Source: Oikopleura dioica (lineage: Eukaryota; Chordata; Appendicularia; Copelata; Oikopleuridae). From it: DNA of 64,000 nt. Numbering within the stretch: the first letter of the stretch is position 1; every line of letters begins with the position of its first letter. Under the pieces are notes generated by a model, which did not search any database, had not been told where the DNA came from, and saw only the letters and a list, made by a program, of their open reading frames with translations. Positions 19,629 to 29,544 of this stretch are shown here, one piece after another. The stretch covers positions 684,501 through 748,500 of the forward strand of contig OU015566.1 in NCBI GenBank assembly GCA_907165135.1, written 5' to 3'. A program made the translations under genes and the position numbers.

Positions 19629-20820
19629 TGTCTCGAAAAGATTCAAGATCATCTGCAACGAAGTTAAGCTCAAAGTAGTACTTTATTCCAGGTTGTCTAT
19701 TTCCTTCTTCGTCTGCAATTTTATACCAAACTACTCCGGCTCGTTGTCTGATATCGATTATGACGTAAATTTTGTCTGTCCAGTTTTGTGTATATCCTTT
19801 TTCGAAGATACCCTTCTCTATTTTTACTCGGACAACGTTCCCAATTTTGAGTCTTGGTTTGACTTTCAAATCGAAATCCGGGAAGAGATGAGCGAAGACC
19901 TGTGCTCTATTTTCATGTGAGACTTGGCTTGGTGCCATTCCAATGGCTCGATGAGGAGTGGAATTGTAGCCTTTGACTATTTCTGGAAGAACATCGATCC
20001 AATTTTTAGTTTTGTTTGATTTCATAAACAGCTCCACTCGTTTTTTGATGGTTTGATTGACTCGTTCTGCCATACTCGCTTTCAATTTTGTTTTGATACT
20101 ATAGTGATGCATTCCATAGCGATCAAGAATTTTTTTTACATTGACATTGTAGAATTCCAAGCCTTCGTCTGTGATAAGAGAATTAGGCCATTCGAGAAAA
20201 TCTTGAAATATATCATTGAGAGCGTTAGCAACATCGATTCCTCCTTTTGTTTTTACAGGTCGTGTCCATATAAAGCGAGAGAAGCAATCGATTATAAGTA
20301 GAACATAAGCATACTGACGATTTGAAAATTTGAATTTCTTGTATTCAATCAAGTCACCCATAAAAATTTTGAATGGCGAGTCGACTATGATTTTTCTTCT
20401 GGGAAATCGTTTTTTAGTTATTCGACGGTGAGTACTATGAGTTTTATTCTGCCTGAGAAACTCCGCTACTTTCGCTGAGAACGCTGGAGCGCTTGCAACG
20501 TTTTCGTACAGGGCTTGAATCTGATCCGTCACTGTCTTCTTCTGTTTTTTCAGAGTCGCTTGTTGATTCACTTGATTCTTTACCTGAGCTTGAGCTTGCT
20601 GAGGATGTTTCACTTTCGGAGGAAGTTGATGGTCGTCTTCGCTTGGATTTCTTTGTCTTTTTCTTTGATTTCTTCTCGGGGACAGATCTCTTTCGTCGTT
20701 TTCTGGTTCTTTTCCTCTCAACCTCCGACTCTGACGAGTCATCTGTAAAGCTGTCACATCTTGTTTTTGCTTTAACCCTTGATGTTTCGATTGTTTTGCA
20801 CGATGAGTATTTTTCGTCAT
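19603..20820 (-). CDS. Retroviral-type (rve, DDE) integrase of the Polinton
   Basis: 405 residues from ATG 20,820, no introns. Residues 1-145 are basic/Gln-rich and low in complexity. The catalytic core carries Asp157 (GDLIEY), Asp218 (ITDEGLEF) and Glu252 (MAERVNQTIK), with the conserved NSTPHRAIG after it. A C-terminal chromo/SH3-like segment follows (VVRVKIEKG, then QNWTDKIYVI). The catalytic residues are intact. It would cut and join the AG-terminated inverted repeats, giving the 6-bp duplication. Its first 125 codons overlap the ATPase gene in another frame, and its last codons overlap the next gene. Confidence 0.93.
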   Translation of the reverse strand: MTKNTHRAKQSKHQGLKQKQDVTALQMTRQSRRLRGKEPENDERDLSPRRNQRKRQRNPSEDDHQLPPKVKHPQQAQAQVKNQVNQQATLKKQKKTVTDQIQALYENVASAPAFSAKVAEFLRQNKTHSTHRRITKKRFPRRKIIVDSPFKIFMGDLIEYKKFKFSNRQYAYVLLIIDCFSRFIWTRPVKTKGGIDVANALNDIFQDFLEWPNSLITDEGLEFYNVNVKKILDRYGMHHYSIKTKLKASMAERVNQTIKKRVELFMKSNKTKNWIDVLPEIVKGYNSTPHRAIGMAPSQVSHENRAQVFAHLFPDFDLKVKPRLKIGNVVRVKIEKGIFEKGYTQNWTDKIYVIIDIRQRAGVVWYKIADEEGNRQPGIKYYFELNFVADDLESFRDNDQGAESS

Positions 20821-21571
20821 CTTTCTTCGCTGTTGCTTCGAAAGTATTTTCTCTTTCGATAATGTTGAAGTTTTGCTTGAAATCGTTGAAGGGTACGATG
20901 CAAGCCTTCATACCGGTGACTGAGTAGACAACAGGATATTTTGAGAATATATCCGTGTACAGCCGGTAGCTTGAGGCATGACCTCGAGGCGATTGATCAA
21001 GAAACATGTAAGGATATGATTTGTTCTTGATATCTTCGGACGCTCTCTTGAACGCTTTTTGCAGCCCAGCTGTATTGCAAACTCTCTTATTGATTGTTCC
21101 GTCAAGACAGTTTCGGCAGAGAAACGTTGCGTTACAGTTCAGACGAATGTTACGACCAAATTTTCCAGCAGCATAATTATTTTGAGTCATAATCATAACG
21201 TTCAGGCTTCGCTTGCCGCTTGTGACTCGAAAAAGATGATCTATAGCTTGACTTTGAATCGCTTCTTCATAAAGATCATCAAGAACAATCGTTGTATGGG
21301 GCATCATCTCATCAATATCATCCTGTGATGGGATACCGACGCGATAGCTAACAGGAATTCCAAGATCATCCCACTGAACGGGTTTTTCTTCAAGGAAACA
21401 GGGATAAAAATACAGGACCCGCTTTGTTTTCTTCTGAAACAGATGCCTGTTCAGAAGAACTTGCTTTGCAATATAAGTTTTTCCAGCACCAGATGATCCA
21501 CTTAGCAATATACGAAAAGGGTATGCAAACTCTTTTTGAGGAAGAATTTCTCCGCTTATCATCGTTGACAT
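20444..21571 (-). CDS. DNA-packaging ATPase (FtsK/HerA type) of the Polinton
   Basis: 375 residues from ATG 21,571. Walker A GSSGAGKT at residues 25-32, Walker B TIVLDDL ending at residue 100, and a sensor-like MIMTQNNY at about 127. The ATPase core ends near residue 245. The remaining 130 residues are a Ser/Glu and Arg/Lys low-complexity tail, which is unusual because family members normally end near the core. The tail shares 377 bp with the integrase N-terminus in a different frame. Rightmost gene of the element, first in an intronless leftward block. Confidence 0.93.
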   Translation of the reverse strand: MSTMISGEILPQKEFAYPFRILLSGSSGAGKTYIAKQVLLNRHLFQKKTKRVLYFYPCFLEEKPVQWDDLGIPVSYRVGIPSQDDIDEMMPHTTIVLDDLYEEAIQSQAIDHLFRVTSGKRSLNVMIMTQNNYAAGKFGRNIRLNCNATFLCRNCLDGTINKRVCNTAGLQKAFKRASEDIKNKSYPYMFLDQSPRGHASSYRLYTDIFSKYPVVYSVTGMKACIVPFNDFKQNFNIIERENTFEATAKKDDEKYSSCKTIETSRVKAKTRCDSFTDDSSESEVERKRTRKRRKRSVPEKKSKKKTKKSKRRRPSTSSESETSSASSSSGKESSESTSDSEKTEEDSDGSDSSPVRKRCKRSSVLSESSGVSQAE

Positions 21572-21599
21572 TTTCTCTTAATTACGCGATCATATCTTT

Positions 21600-22169
21600 C
21601 ACCGCTCCTTTTATTTACAACAATAAACACTGGATCAATAACTTGGCAATGATTTTGTTTTAAAATATTCAAACTTCAAAATGGTTGTAGTAGAGCCAAA
21701 AATAAATTTTTCTTTCTTTAAACAATTATGATTATAAAAATAACACTGGTCGTAAACATTGACGCAAGCGAAATTATTGAAAAAAATATTTTAGTTGAAA
21801 ATAAATAATTCAAAACAGACATCAAAAAGAAGCAACGAATCTTATTCAGCTCTGTGACTTGTTCACCATTATTTTTTCTGAAAAAAAAAAATTATTATAC
21901 AAGACTCAATCAACGGGACATTTGAAAGCATTCTAGTTTTTCCCCGGTTTTCAAACTTAAGCAGACTCTAGAAAGTTGTTCTTTCACATATCTCAAAATC
22001 AGAGATTCAGAAGGTCGGTTAGAAACACAAAAAACAGGTTTTCGTTTAATTTTCGAGAAAACTACGCTTTTTTGATGAAAAGTTAAGTTTTTAAGGTCAA
22101 TTTATAAACAAGCCTCATATTTTTTCATATACTCATAGTTTTTCCACAGGAAGTCTTTCAAGTTACGCG
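21600..22169. other. Polinton right arm without genes
   Basis: AT-rich spacer between the ATPase start and the right inverted repeat. AAATAAAAGG at about 21,610-21,625 (minus strand) could serve as a TATA element for the leftward block. No other feature seen. Confidence 0.4.
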
Positions 22170-22610
22170 AAATAGATTTCCGTCATTTTGAGCGAAAAGC
22201 GCGACGCCGCGCGCCTCCTTCCCGATACGAACCCTACGCATGCTTATATTTGAAAAGTCTCATCATAGGGTCAGTTTTTGTAAAAAATAACATAAAAGTT
22301 TCTAGAAGGCTATTTGAATAACGGTTATCGTAATAAAAAGTTATTTTAATAACAAGTTATTTCAATAACAAGTTATTTGAATAACTTGGTTATTGAAATA
22401 ACCTTCTAGAAATATTTTGTTATTTTTGACCGTCCTTTGTTTGGATGACTCATGTTTATATTTTATATTTAGTTTACTAATATTTATCATATGTTTGCGT
22501 TTAAAATAAATATTTTAACTTGTTTATATATTTCATAAATATTTATAATTATTTACCTTTCTTTGTTTACATTATCTCCATCATTGAAAAAAGCTTATGT
22601 ACATACTACT
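22170..22610 (-). repeat. Right terminal inverted repeat of the Polinton
   Basis: Inverted partner of 174-616. It ends ACATACTACT at 22,610, next to the duplicated GACCTT. A few substitutions separate the two copies. Confidence 0.93.
22300..22411. repeat. Right copy of the TTCTAGAA-framed palindrome array
   Basis: Same 112-bp length and layout as 373-484, inverted, with scattered substitutions in the centres of the palindromes. Confidence 0.75.
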
Positions 22611-22616
22611 GACCTT
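22611..22616. repeat. Right target-site duplication of the Polinton (GACCTT)
   Basis: Exact copy of the left hexamer immediately after the last base of the right inverted repeat. Confidence 0.95.
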
Positions 22617-23104
22617 TTTGCGAACTTGAAAAAAAGGAGGATGCAGAAAATACCTTGCAAAAAAAAGTTGGCAGAGGACTAAGCGTGGCGCCCCGCGGCC
22701 CCTTCTAACCCGGTGATTGATTCCGTAACATTTTCGATTGCACCGCGCTATTGGTGCTCTCTTTTTATCAGCACCCCTCCGCCACACTCCTTCGTGAAGA
22801 ATGAGAGAATTGATAAAATGAATTTTCTTTTTTGAATAATGAGTATGAGAGAATTGGAGTTTTTCGAGAAAGATATGAGAAGAAAAAATGCAATGAGTGA
22901 ATTTTATCATGCGAAAACTTTCTGAATTGTCGTCTGTTTCTGTGATAATTTATGTTTTATAAAATGCTGACAAAAACAAAATCGATTATTATTACCGTAT
23001 TATTGGAGCAACAACTTAAAAACTAAGACGACTGCGTAAAAAATTTTGTCGAAATTGAATAAAATTAAAATCGAAATTGATCAAAATTATTTTTTTTAAG
23101 AAAC
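22617..23104. other. Host intergenic/5' region of the filament gene
   Basis: No gene seen. A short GC-rich tract lies at 22,680-22,790; the rest is AT-rich. Confidence 0.4.
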
Positions 23105-25168
23105 ATGCCAGTTATAAACAACAGTCAACGAGACAAGCGTGCCTCTTCCTACCGCCGAGCGTTCGGTGGTCAAACCTCCTTCTCTGCCGGAAAAGGCGGT
23201 AAGTTTAAGAAAAACAACTAACCCGGGTGAAGAAGGGTGCTTTGGATATTTACATCTGGTTTTAGGTTTAGCTAAGTCGAATTATTATGACCGTGCTCGG
23301 AGCATGACAGACTTGAGCGGCATTGGGGCAGCAGTGAAAGGAATCAAAATTTTCTAGTTTCGAGTCGAAAAATAAAAACATGCAGCAGATAGATATAACA
23401 ACGGTGGCTTAGATTGTTAGTCGAAATCATGAGTTATCATGATAGATAAGATGGTGTCTTCGAAAAGCAAAAGAGTAGAAACGTAGTGAAACTTAGTATT
23501 AACAACAAATTTAAATTCCTGTACAGGAGGTGATATTGCAACGATGTCACATGACGATATCCAGCTCATGTACGCTGCCGGTCGACAAATCAACGAAAAA
23601 GAAACAATGGGCAATTTGAACAACCGATTCGCCAACTACATCGAAAAAGTCCGCTACCTCGAGGAACAGAACAAAATTCTAGAGCTCAAGATCAAGCAGG
23701 CCTCGAAGCGACAGTCGGAAATCGAGAAAAACGAAGAAAAGGGCGATGAAATCAAAAGCTTCAGAATCAACATCGATGATATCACGATGATCAAAGTCAG
23801 ATTGCAAGTCGAAAGAGACAATTTGAAGGGAGACGCGGTCGAATTGACCCGAAAACTCGAAGACGAAAACGCTCTGCGAAACGACCTGGACGACGAGCTC
23901 CAGCGACTCAGAAAAGACGTCGACGATGCAACTATGGTCAGAGTCGATCTTGAGCGAAAAATCGAAACTCTTCGCGAAGAACTCGAATACAACAGAAAAG
24001 TGCACTCGGAAGAGATTGAAGACTTGAAGGAGCAGATTGCTTCGCAAGGAATCAACGTCGAAGTCGACGGAATCACGCCGGATATGAACGAAATTCTCAG
24101 AGATATTCGAAACGAATACGAGCAGATTGCGATCAAAAACAGGGACGAGGAACGGTTCTCAGATTTTTTTCTTTTTTTTTTTTGACTTGACCGAAAAATG
24201 GAAGTGCATTTTTCGACTACCAATAAGATTGCTATATTCGGCTCACCGGCCAATCAAAACCCTCATTTTTCCATCGTCAAAAGTAGCTAGAAAATTGAGA
24301 ACCATAAGAAAGGCAGAAGAATGGTACAAGAAAAAGTGCGAAGAACTCGAAGAAAAATCACGAAATACTCAAACCGAGCTCGAAAAAGTCAACATGGAAA
24401 TCAACGAGTACAGAAAACAAGTCACCCAGCTCGAGATGGAGCTTGAATCGCTCAGAGGAACTAACGATTATCTCGAGCGAAATCTTGCCGGTTCTCTTAC
24501 TCCCTTTGCTTCCAATTACAATGAGTTTTAGATACGGAGAAGCGATCAGAAATCGAAATCAACAGCTACCAGCAGCGGGTTAATCGTCTTCAAGCCGAGT
24601 TGGATCGATCTACGGCCGATATGAAGAAGCATTTGGCGGAGTACAAGAACTTGATGAATGTCAAACAATCTCTTGAAAAGGTATGAAACTAAAATTTGCC
24701 ACAAATCTAGAATTTTCTTTCAAGGAAATCGATACGTACAGAAATCTCCTGGAAGGCGAAGAAGGTAGATTATCTACTCTTGGTTCTGGAACTGTAAGTA
24801 TTCTTAAATTACTGTAAGCCGTTTCTTTACTGTATTCTTTCAGGACGATAACGAGTCTGATTCAAGTGAGTCTCAAAAAGTCGAAGGAAAATGGTTAAAA
24901 TTGTCGATTTTATAAAATCAACCAATATCAGTTTCTTTTTTCGATATTGAGTTGGGTATAAAATTTTTAAAAATTTTAACCGGTGATTGAGTGAAAAAAC
25001 ACAGAGTGGTAATTAAAACTAAAGACGCGGGAAAAGCGGAAGCTAAAGAAGAATCTTCTTCAAGGTAGGGCTTACTGTATAAACCAGGGGTAACTGTTTA
25101 TTGTTAGCGAGGAAGAGACCTCTAGCGACGATGATGACAGCTCTTCCGACGATGATTCATCAGAATAA
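23105..25168 (+). CDS. Cytoplasmic intermediate filament protein
   Basis: Nine exons, starting with ATG 23,105 (head rich in Ser/Arg). The rod begins with LNNRFANYIEKVRYLEEQN, the helix-initiation motif, and ends in EIDTYRNLLEGEE, the termination motif. Exon 3 (about 23,527-24,154) joins exon 4 at 24,309 inside the conserved AEEWYKKK region; the intron between carries a MITE fragment. Later exons are 24,532-24,680, 24,725-24,793 and 24,844-24,865. The tail is acidic and Ser-rich (SSDDDDSSSDDDSSE). Coil 1B aligns with vertebrate vimentin-type rods without the 42-residue insertion of protostomes and lamins, which marks the genome as chordate. Forms 10-nm filaments. Confidence 0.93.
24155..24308. 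mobile_element. Fragment of the CCAATCAG MITE family in a filament-gene intron
   Basis: The intron contains ACCAATAAGATTGCTATATT, then CGGCTCACCGGCCAATCAAAA, matching the family described at 45,950. It makes this intron about three times longer than the others in the gene. Confidence 0.55.
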
Positions 25169-25673
25169 ATCGCCAATGCTGGTTTTAAAACAATTTCTTC
25201 GTGCAAAACTGAATGTAACTAACTCTTTCTTTACCTGTACTGATTGCTTCTTCTCATTCACGCTTTCCTAACACCATTAATGTTTCTCATCATTTCCACA
25301 TTCTAACAAGAGAGTACAACTCAAACAGCATTCTAGTACAAGAAATAAAATACTTTGCAGTCATTGTGTTTCAAAATAAATTGATTTTGCTAAATTCAAA
25401 ATTTTTCTTAAAAATTTTTAAAAAGAAAAATTAAAAAAAAATTTAAAAAATTTTCAGAAAGAATTTTTTTCCGATTTTCCAGGTTTCCCATGAGTGTCTT
25501 TTGCCCGATTGTTTGTGAGTCTATTCGAAATTGCTGGAATGCGTTCTGAGAGGCAGGTATCGAGAGGCAAGGGCGACATGAGAACGGAGCGAGCGATAGG
25601 CGATAAGAAGGAGAATCGTCGTCAATAGCAGCGAAACCTTCCCAAGCGCGATCAGTCTATTCAAAATCGAAAG

Positions 25674-25945
25674 ATGGCAAAGACCAAAAGTTCAACTGCG
25701 TCAAAGCGCTGTAGAGAGAGAATTTCCAACTTGTTCGACGATCTCAATACCATCATTCAGGTAAGAAATGACACAGCTGTCCAAAATAACGATGATTTCA
25801 TAGGCAATGACGGGCATGAAAGAATCAAATCGATTCCGGTAAGAAATCTTCATTTTTTTCACTTTTATTTTCGAATTGAAGAATTATCGAGCGAACTCTT
25901 GGTCTTCTAAGAAAAGAGCCGATTAGACATCTATCTCAGAAATGA
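25674..25945 (+). CDS. Small helix-loop-helix-like protein 1
   Basis: ATG 25,674. Exon 1 ends at 25,759 (intron about 43 nt), exon 2 is 25,804-25,838, exon 3 starts near 25,882 and the stop TGA is at 25,943-25,945. The first exon reads KRCRERISNLFDDLNTII, matching the end of a basic region and helix 1 of bHLH proteins. After a short loop comes a second amphipathic helix (IIERTLGLLRKEP). Total about 65 residues, so it is almost only the domain. A similar gene follows directly, suggesting tandem duplication. Confidence 0.5.
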
Positions 25946-26006
25946 CTCTCAAAAAATGCTTTTCAATTTTTCACAATATTTTTTTTGAGAGCATGAGTAG
26001 TCGTCT

Positions 26007-26474
26007 ATGTCTTCAAAGGAAAAACTCTCAAATAAGGATGCTTGTGCTTGCTACAGGTAAAAAAAGCTCTGAACTTATGACTTCTATCTCATTTTTTATA
26101 GACTGCGAATGAATGGACTTTTCAATGAGCTTCGAAATGAGCTGAAAAAGGAAAATTTCGTGAAGGTCGATAGGTAAGAGTAAAAATCTTGGAAGTCAAT
26201 GGCTTGAAGAAGTCAAGAATTTGAGTTTTTTTTGAGTCAAACGTCCGATTTCAGGTACAAAATGAGCACAAAAGCGGGACTTTTGCTTGCAACGATTGAT
26301 GCACTAAAAAAACTGGTCCTTCAAACGCATATTTTCCGCTATAACTTGAACTTTCTTTTGACCAGAAAAACAGGTCTTGATCCAGCGACAATCAGAGCAA
26401 TCAGTAGCTACGTTTATCTATGCGCTCTCCCAGACAGCAACCCGCACTCTCGAAAACAATGCTTGATATGGTAG
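26007..26474 (+). CDS. Small helix-loop-helix protein 2
   Basis: ATG 26,007, introns at about 26,057-26,100 and 26,175-26,255. Helix 1 is LRMNGLFNELRNEL, the loop is short, and helix 2 is KMSTKAGLLLATIDALKKL, a good match to the bHLH K-x-S/T-K-x-x-L-L-x-x-A/T-I-x-x-L pattern. The residues before helix 1 (SNKDACACYR) are not basic, so it may not bind DNA itself and could act as an Id-like partner. The C-terminal 30 residues are uncertain because a possible intron (26,311-26,360) is not decided. Confidence 0.55.
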
Positions 26475-26589
26475 ATTATGAAAATTGAATTTTGAAATTT
26501 GTTCTTATCTTTATTGCAATAAATGAAATCTAAAATCGAATAGATAAATAGTTGTTGTTGATGAATTATTCTAAAAAGGACCTTCTCTT

Positions 26590-27685
26590 CTACTGGAATC
26601 TAATTGGCAATAAGTCTTCCTGGGTACTCTGATGTTCGCGGTTGGCCATGAATTGAGCCCTAAAAATGAGTGGATAGTGACCAACCAAAGCCTTGATTTC
26701 CAAACCGACGGAGGAGGCCACGCTTGTAGACGAGGTACCCAATCACGCCAATTGAAATAAGCAGCTTTTCATGGAATTTTTATTTGACCCTTTTTTCTAA
26801 TCTGCTGATTTTCTTGGTGATTTGTTCTTATGAAAATCCCGTTCCAGAAAAATGATGAATCCAAAGACTCTCCTGTGTCCGCCCAAGTTCGCGACATCGA
26901 CTCCATCAACATCGATCAAATAAGCTCTAAAAACAATTTTCTCCTTGAAACAAAAAGCTAACTACCCATGAGGCCAATACGGCGAATCGAGTAAAACTTC
27001 TGTACCATTTTTCTCGGCATGAAGAATAATCAGCTCATCAATTTTTTCAGCAGCCTATTTGATTTTTCCCCTTTTTTGTAAAGAAGTTTTTCAAACCTTT
27101 TTGCTATTCCCAAAAACATGAAGCGGGATCTTAATTTCGCGATCTTCTTTTGAATGAATCGTTAGATACTTTCACATGTTTTCGAGAATTCCATTTTCTA
27201 GAGAAACTTACAATGAGATCTTTCGAAAAATTTCCTGACTCTCTGTTACACAAACTGGTCCAGCCACAACGGATAATTCTTGCGCCAGAAGCTTCCTGAT
27301 CGCCTTTTTTCAGTTTCGAAATTGTGAAATTTTCAGAATCTTTTTTTCTTTCGGAACTTTCCTCGTCAGGAATCTCACTTGTTTTGACCCGCTCGCCATG
27401 GTGCCTTGGCGGTAAATGTAGGCCGACACTGATTTCGATTCTCTGTTCCCACTGTTTTTCGCAAGCAGTATACGTCGGATGCTCTGTCTTATCCACAACC
27501 ACGTGGGTTGTTGTATTATGGGGACTATGAGTACTGTGGATCTTGGAATGATGCGTTGAATGAGCAGTTGCTGGGGTTGGACTAACTGTAGTGTGACTTT
27601 TGAGGGTGGAACTTAATGTTGGAGTTGTCGTTGTTGTTTCTTGAGCGAAAATCTCTAGAACAAGTAGAAAACTTGAAATTCTCAT
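26590..27685 (-). CDS. Type I membrane glycoprotein with Thr-rich stalk
   Basis: ATG 27,685 with a signal peptide (MRISSFLLVLEIFA), then a Thr/Ser/His-rich stalk (TTTTTPTLSSTLKSHTT) and a mixed ectodomain containing two or three Cys and one NFT sequon. Following exons (about 27,170-27,120, 27,050-26,965 and 26,930-26,830) contain EKIDELIILHAEKNGTEVLL and DVDGVDVANLGGHRRVFGF. The last exons hold a membrane segment, LLISIGVIGYLVYKRG, and a short polar tail. Exon joins are not all certain. No domain family recognised. Opposite in strand to the HLH genes upstream. Confidence 0.5.
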
Positions 27686-27944
27686 TTTGAAATTGAAAAT
27701 TTCTCTGCGGAAAAAGTTTGAAAGACTCAGATGTCAGAAGCGGAGAAAAGCGGGAACAGTGATTTGTATTGTTTACTTAGGCGAGAAACACGGAGATGCG
27801 AAGAAAAGGGTTCGGATAGAGAACTCGTTGAGTAAGGTTTCGATTACTCATCTGCTGGCAATAAATAAGAAAAAGATTTTTAAAAGAAATCTGACGATTC
27901 AATACAAAATATTTATTAAAAAGAACAGAATTATGATTTTGCAT

Positions 27945-28766
27945 TCAGTAAGGTGGATAATAGTCGTACGAGTCCGAATCTAGAGAGCCCCATCGATAGG
28001 GTACTAGTTTCGCGACTTCAATTGGGCATTGTCCGATCGGTTTTACCAGTCCATTGCTGCAGCATTCCTTCGTCCGTTCATTATAGATACTTGCGGGGCC
28101 AGCTCGGGAATTGCAGCACTAGAAATATTTTTTTTTAATTGGAGAAACAGCAAAATTTACAACCTTGGGTATCATCTGACCACGTTTTTTTCCGAAAGCA
28201 CAATCTGTTTTTGGATCCCATCCAGAAGTTGAGGAAGAAATATTGAAAAAATCATTGAACTGATGAAGACTATCGGCATGCTTTGCGGCAAACATCGCAT
28301 CGCACTCGCAAACTGCTCGAACGCAAGTTCCAGGTCGATCGCGACACTTTTTTCTGTCAATATTCACATTGTAGTTTTTGATATCATCGATGCAGGATTC
28401 ACCGTGAATTTCTCGAGCACACTTGAGGCAGTCTCTGTACAACTTACAGGCGTTGTCAAGATCATCAACAGGAGTTCCCTTTCCACGCTTGACGATCACA
28501 CCGTCATCTAAAGGATAGAAGAGTGTTTGTTTATATTTTAAGTTTTCTCGTTTACCCGATCCTTGAATAAAGCAATTGCAACCATAGTTCCAGTATTTTT
28601 CTGGCGTAAAACTCGGATTGTAAAATTGCATCCATCCAACGAGACCTATATTCTCTATTCTATCCTGCCCGAGAAGTTTTCGATAAGGGTCATGTTTCTT
28701 CTTGTTTTTCACAGGTCTTTGGATTCCAGCACTGAGGGAAATCAATGTAGCCGACAGAACTTTCAT
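27945..28766 (-). CDS. Secreted phospholipase A2-like protein lacking the catalytic His-Asp
   Basis: ATG 28,766 with a signal peptide (MKVLSATLISLSAG). The PLA2 framework is clear: WNYGCNC (calcium-loop Cys pair), GTPVDDLDNACKLYRDC where active enzymes have PVDDLDxCCxxHDxC, SCIDDIKNYNVN, then CVRAVCECDAMFA. The catalytic His-Asp is replaced by Tyr-Arg, so hydrolysis is not expected. Introns at about 28,557-28,512 and 28,180-28,135. The last exon adds CCNSRAGPASIYNERTKECC, a paired-Cys module like those of galaxin-type extracellular proteins. Likely a binding or matrix protein rather than a lipase. Confidence 0.8.
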
Positions 28767-28769
28767 TTC

Positions 28770-29544
28770 CAAAAAAGGTTATGATTAAAAGCGTGTTAAC
28801 TATTCTAGGTCAAATTTTATTTTCAAAGAAAACTGATTGATTTTTTGACGGATCTTCATTTATAAAATAAAAACATAAACAGCGGAATGGAGGGCGCACA
28901 AGAGTTCAGCTCCTCCACCGTAATTTACGGATCAAGATTATCCTTTCGAATTTTCAAACACAATTTCGAGGGTGAAGAATTTTTTATCATAGAATGGATT
29001 CTCAGGGGTCAAAATTTTGAATTTTCGAAAATCTTTTTTTCGAAAAATCTTGACGAGGGGAGGGGGCCATAAATTCTCAAAAAAAACGGTTCGGTGACTA
29101 CCAGTACAAATTTCGGTACTATCAGCACCAATTTGAAAACTTCGAGTGAAAACGCAAGATTTAAGACGGGATAATAAAAATGTATCTTTCCCAAATCACT
29201 AATTTGTCGGAACTAGAGTGGTACTGGCAGTACCAACTGGTACCGGGAGTCTTCCGTTTTCCTCAGATACAACAGAGCGTCATTCTGGATTTTGATAAGC
29301 TTCAGCAGGTTGCCCCTTTGGTAGAGGCCATCTGGTATGGTTATTTAATCTTGATCTTTAAATTATAGTTTTCGACTGAACATTTCAATACGACACTTGA
29401 AATTGTTAGAACGATGGCTCCAATACGATTCCCGTAATCTTGCGTAAGCGAGCAATTTTATTTTTAGAGCATCGATTTACGAGCGGGATCTTCTGAACGA
29501 GTCAATAATTACTGAAACAGCATCCCCGTAAATCTCTCGCGCCG
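28770..29544. other. Intergenic repeats
   Basis: No gene. The block 28,980-29,070 resembles 42,000-42,149 (GGGGTCAAAATTTT, then TTTCGAAAA, then TTGACG-GGGG), a dispersed repeat. Around 29,095-29,260 short GGTAC/GTACC palindromes recur. Confidence 0.4.

Larger units (their letters stand above)
174..22610. mobile_element. Complete Polinton/Maverick element (22,437 bp)
   Basis: The element begins AGTAGTATGT and ends with the reverse complement ACATACTACT. It is bounded by identical GACCTT hexamers (168-173 and 22,611-22,616), matching the 6-bp target duplication and 5'-AG terminus of Polintons. It has about 442-bp terminal inverted repeats and the full core set: protein-primed polymerase B, DDE integrase, packaging ATPase, adenain-like protease and a capsid protein. 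All five core frames look open apart from short introns. The only clear break is a MITE in the left-end accessory gene. Known Polintons are 15-25 kb, so this one is of normal size. Perfect target duplications and closely matching ends suggest a fairly young insertion. Confidence 0.97.

Noticed and set aside
23654..24253. Long minus-strand frame opposite the filament gene rod
   Set aside because: Ser/Arg-rich translation produced by the complement of coiled-coil codons; the sense gene is unambiguous.
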